This document shows, piece after piece, positions 6,526 through 7,143 of a stretch of 7,143 nt of DNA. The stretch is from Dehalococcoidia bacterium (lineage in GTDB: Bacteria > Chloroflexota > Dehalococcoidia > Lucifugimonadales > UBA3495). How positions within the stretch are numbered: position 1 is the stretch's first letter; each line of letters opens with the position of its first letter. The notes under the pieces are model-generated. The model made no database searches, had not been told where the DNA came from, and saw only the letters and a list, made by a program, of their open reading frames with translations. The stretch covers positions 1-7,143 of the forward strand of contig JAJDXU010000389.1 in the NCBI GenBank assembly GCA_022823105.1, in the 5' to 3' direction. Made by a program: the position numbers and the translations under genes.

Positions 6526-7140
6526 CTACGCCGTTGGTTCCGGTTCGGTGGGTTCGTCGGATGGAACCCGGGCAGCTTGCTCCGCCATCTCGCGCTGGAG
6601 TTGGTCCGTCCAGTTCTGGAACCAACGGCGGAATTCGTCCAGGGCCGGGGGCGCGATGTAGATCACCTCGACGTCGGACGGGAACTGAACCTGATGACGC
6701 TCGTTAATGAGGAGCAGGCCGGTTTCGTCCTCGGCGAGGGACGTGTCGATTGTCTCGGATATGAAATCGTACCGGCGGCGGTTGGCATCGGCGAACCATT
6801 CCTGGAGGCGTGATGCGACGGACTGGCTCATCAAGGGCTGCATGAGGCAGCGCTGGAGGTCCAGGGTTTCGGCCATTATTTCCATGGATTCGGCGGGTTC
6901 CAGGGAGGCGTCCGCTTCGATCAAGCGCTTGACCAGGGAGTGGCTGGCCTGCCCGCTGGCCTCCAGATAACCCAGACCATCCGCGCCGCCCTCTGGCGTG
7001 TTCTCGTGATACACGTGGGAGACGCTGCCCAGGGCGTTCTGGACGGCGCGCACCTGCACATCGACCTGCTCCCAGTAGCGAGCCATGATTTCCGAGCCTT
7101 CAGGCGGAACGGCGTCCGGCGGAACGGGGAGGTGAATCAC
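6526..7140 (-). CDS. Uncharacterised conserved-looking protein leading the DUF917-hydantoinase cluster
   Basis: About 204 residues. The frame is still open at the window edge: GTG 7140 is a possible start, an internal ATG at 7086 (MARYWEQVDVQV) is another, and the gene may begin outside the window. The protein is acidic and mostly helical-looking: helices about 19-40 (EIMARYWEQVDVQVRAVQNA) and 84-115, then RRRYDFISETIDTSLAEDE (121-139), GLLLINERHQV (141-151), FPSDVEVIYIAPP (153-165), a helix with W173 and W177, and a low-complexity tail ending EPTEPEPTA. The block 'I...I..SL...E.GLLLI...H.V.FP.DV.VIYI' resembles one I recall from hypothetical proteins in several phyla, but I cannot give it a family name. 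No signal peptide or membrane segment is seen. Its stop is 26 bases before the DUF917 start, on the same strand, so co-transcription is likely; a regulatory or scaffold role for the downstream enzymes is only a guess. Confidence 0.75.
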   Translation of the reverse strand: MIHLPVPPDAVPPEGSEIMARYWEQVDVQVRAVQNALGSVSHVYHENTPEGGADGLGYLEASGQASHSLVKRLIEADASLEPAESMEIMAETLDLQRCLMQPLMSQSVASRLQEWFADANRRRYDFISETIDTSLAEDETGLLLINERHQVQFPSDVEVIYIAPPALDEFRRWFQNWTDQLQREMAEQAARVPSDEPTEPEPTA

Positions 7141-7143
7141 GGG

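Noticed and set aside
5849..6661. 270-codon plus-strand frame opposite the DUF917 gene
   Set aside because: Shadow of the DUF917 gene; the Gly/Ala/Asp-rich translation resembles no family.

Overview
The window looks like chromosomal DNA from a GC-rich bacterium, most likely a member of the Chloroflexota (possibly a SAR202/Dehalococcoidia-type lineage). This is inferred from the style of the proteins: a GAF sensor N-terminus of the kind common in that phylum, a lipoprotein-anchored Gdh-type sugar dehydrogenase, and a hydantoinase-A/DUF917 pair. It is not proven by any marker gene. No rRNA, tRNA, CRISPR array or insertion sequence is visible.

Layout. (a) 1-426, minus strand: the N-terminal part of a GAF-domain sensor protein that runs off the left edge. 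(b) 427-977: about 550 bases without a credible gene, less GC-rich than the rest, holding several short inverted and direct repeats that could be regulatory. (c) 978-1343, plus strand: a coding-like stretch interrupted by TGA and with no proper end, read as a decayed gene of unknown family; a strong GC hairpin at 1307-1329 lies inside its 3' part. (d) 1380-2198, minus strand: a class I SAM-dependent methyltransferase. (e) 2199-2406: a divergent intergenic spacer. (f) 2407-3768, plus strand: a lipoprotein with a glucose/sorbosone dehydrogenase-type beta-propeller. (g) 3769-3864: a short convergent spacer. (h) 7140 down to 3865, minus strand: a tight three-gene cluster consisting of an uncharacterised ~204-residue protein, a DUF917 (S-Me-THD) protein and a short hydantoinase A/oxoprolinase-type ASKHA protein.

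The best candidate for a functional unit is the minus-strand cluster at the right. The spacings are 26 and 10 bases, and the hydantoinase ribosome-binding site overlaps the stop codon of the DUF917 gene, so co-transcription and coupled translation are likely. Pairing of a ~515-residue HyuA-like protein with DUF917 is a known arrangement, thought to act on hydantoin/thiohydantoin-like rings. What is less expected is that the large HyuB subunit is absent and that a small protein of unknown function leads the cluster. The other genes (methyltransferase, sugar dehydrogenase, GAF sensor) show no sequence-based link to this cluster or to one another. I do not see a clearly new defence or mobile system here.
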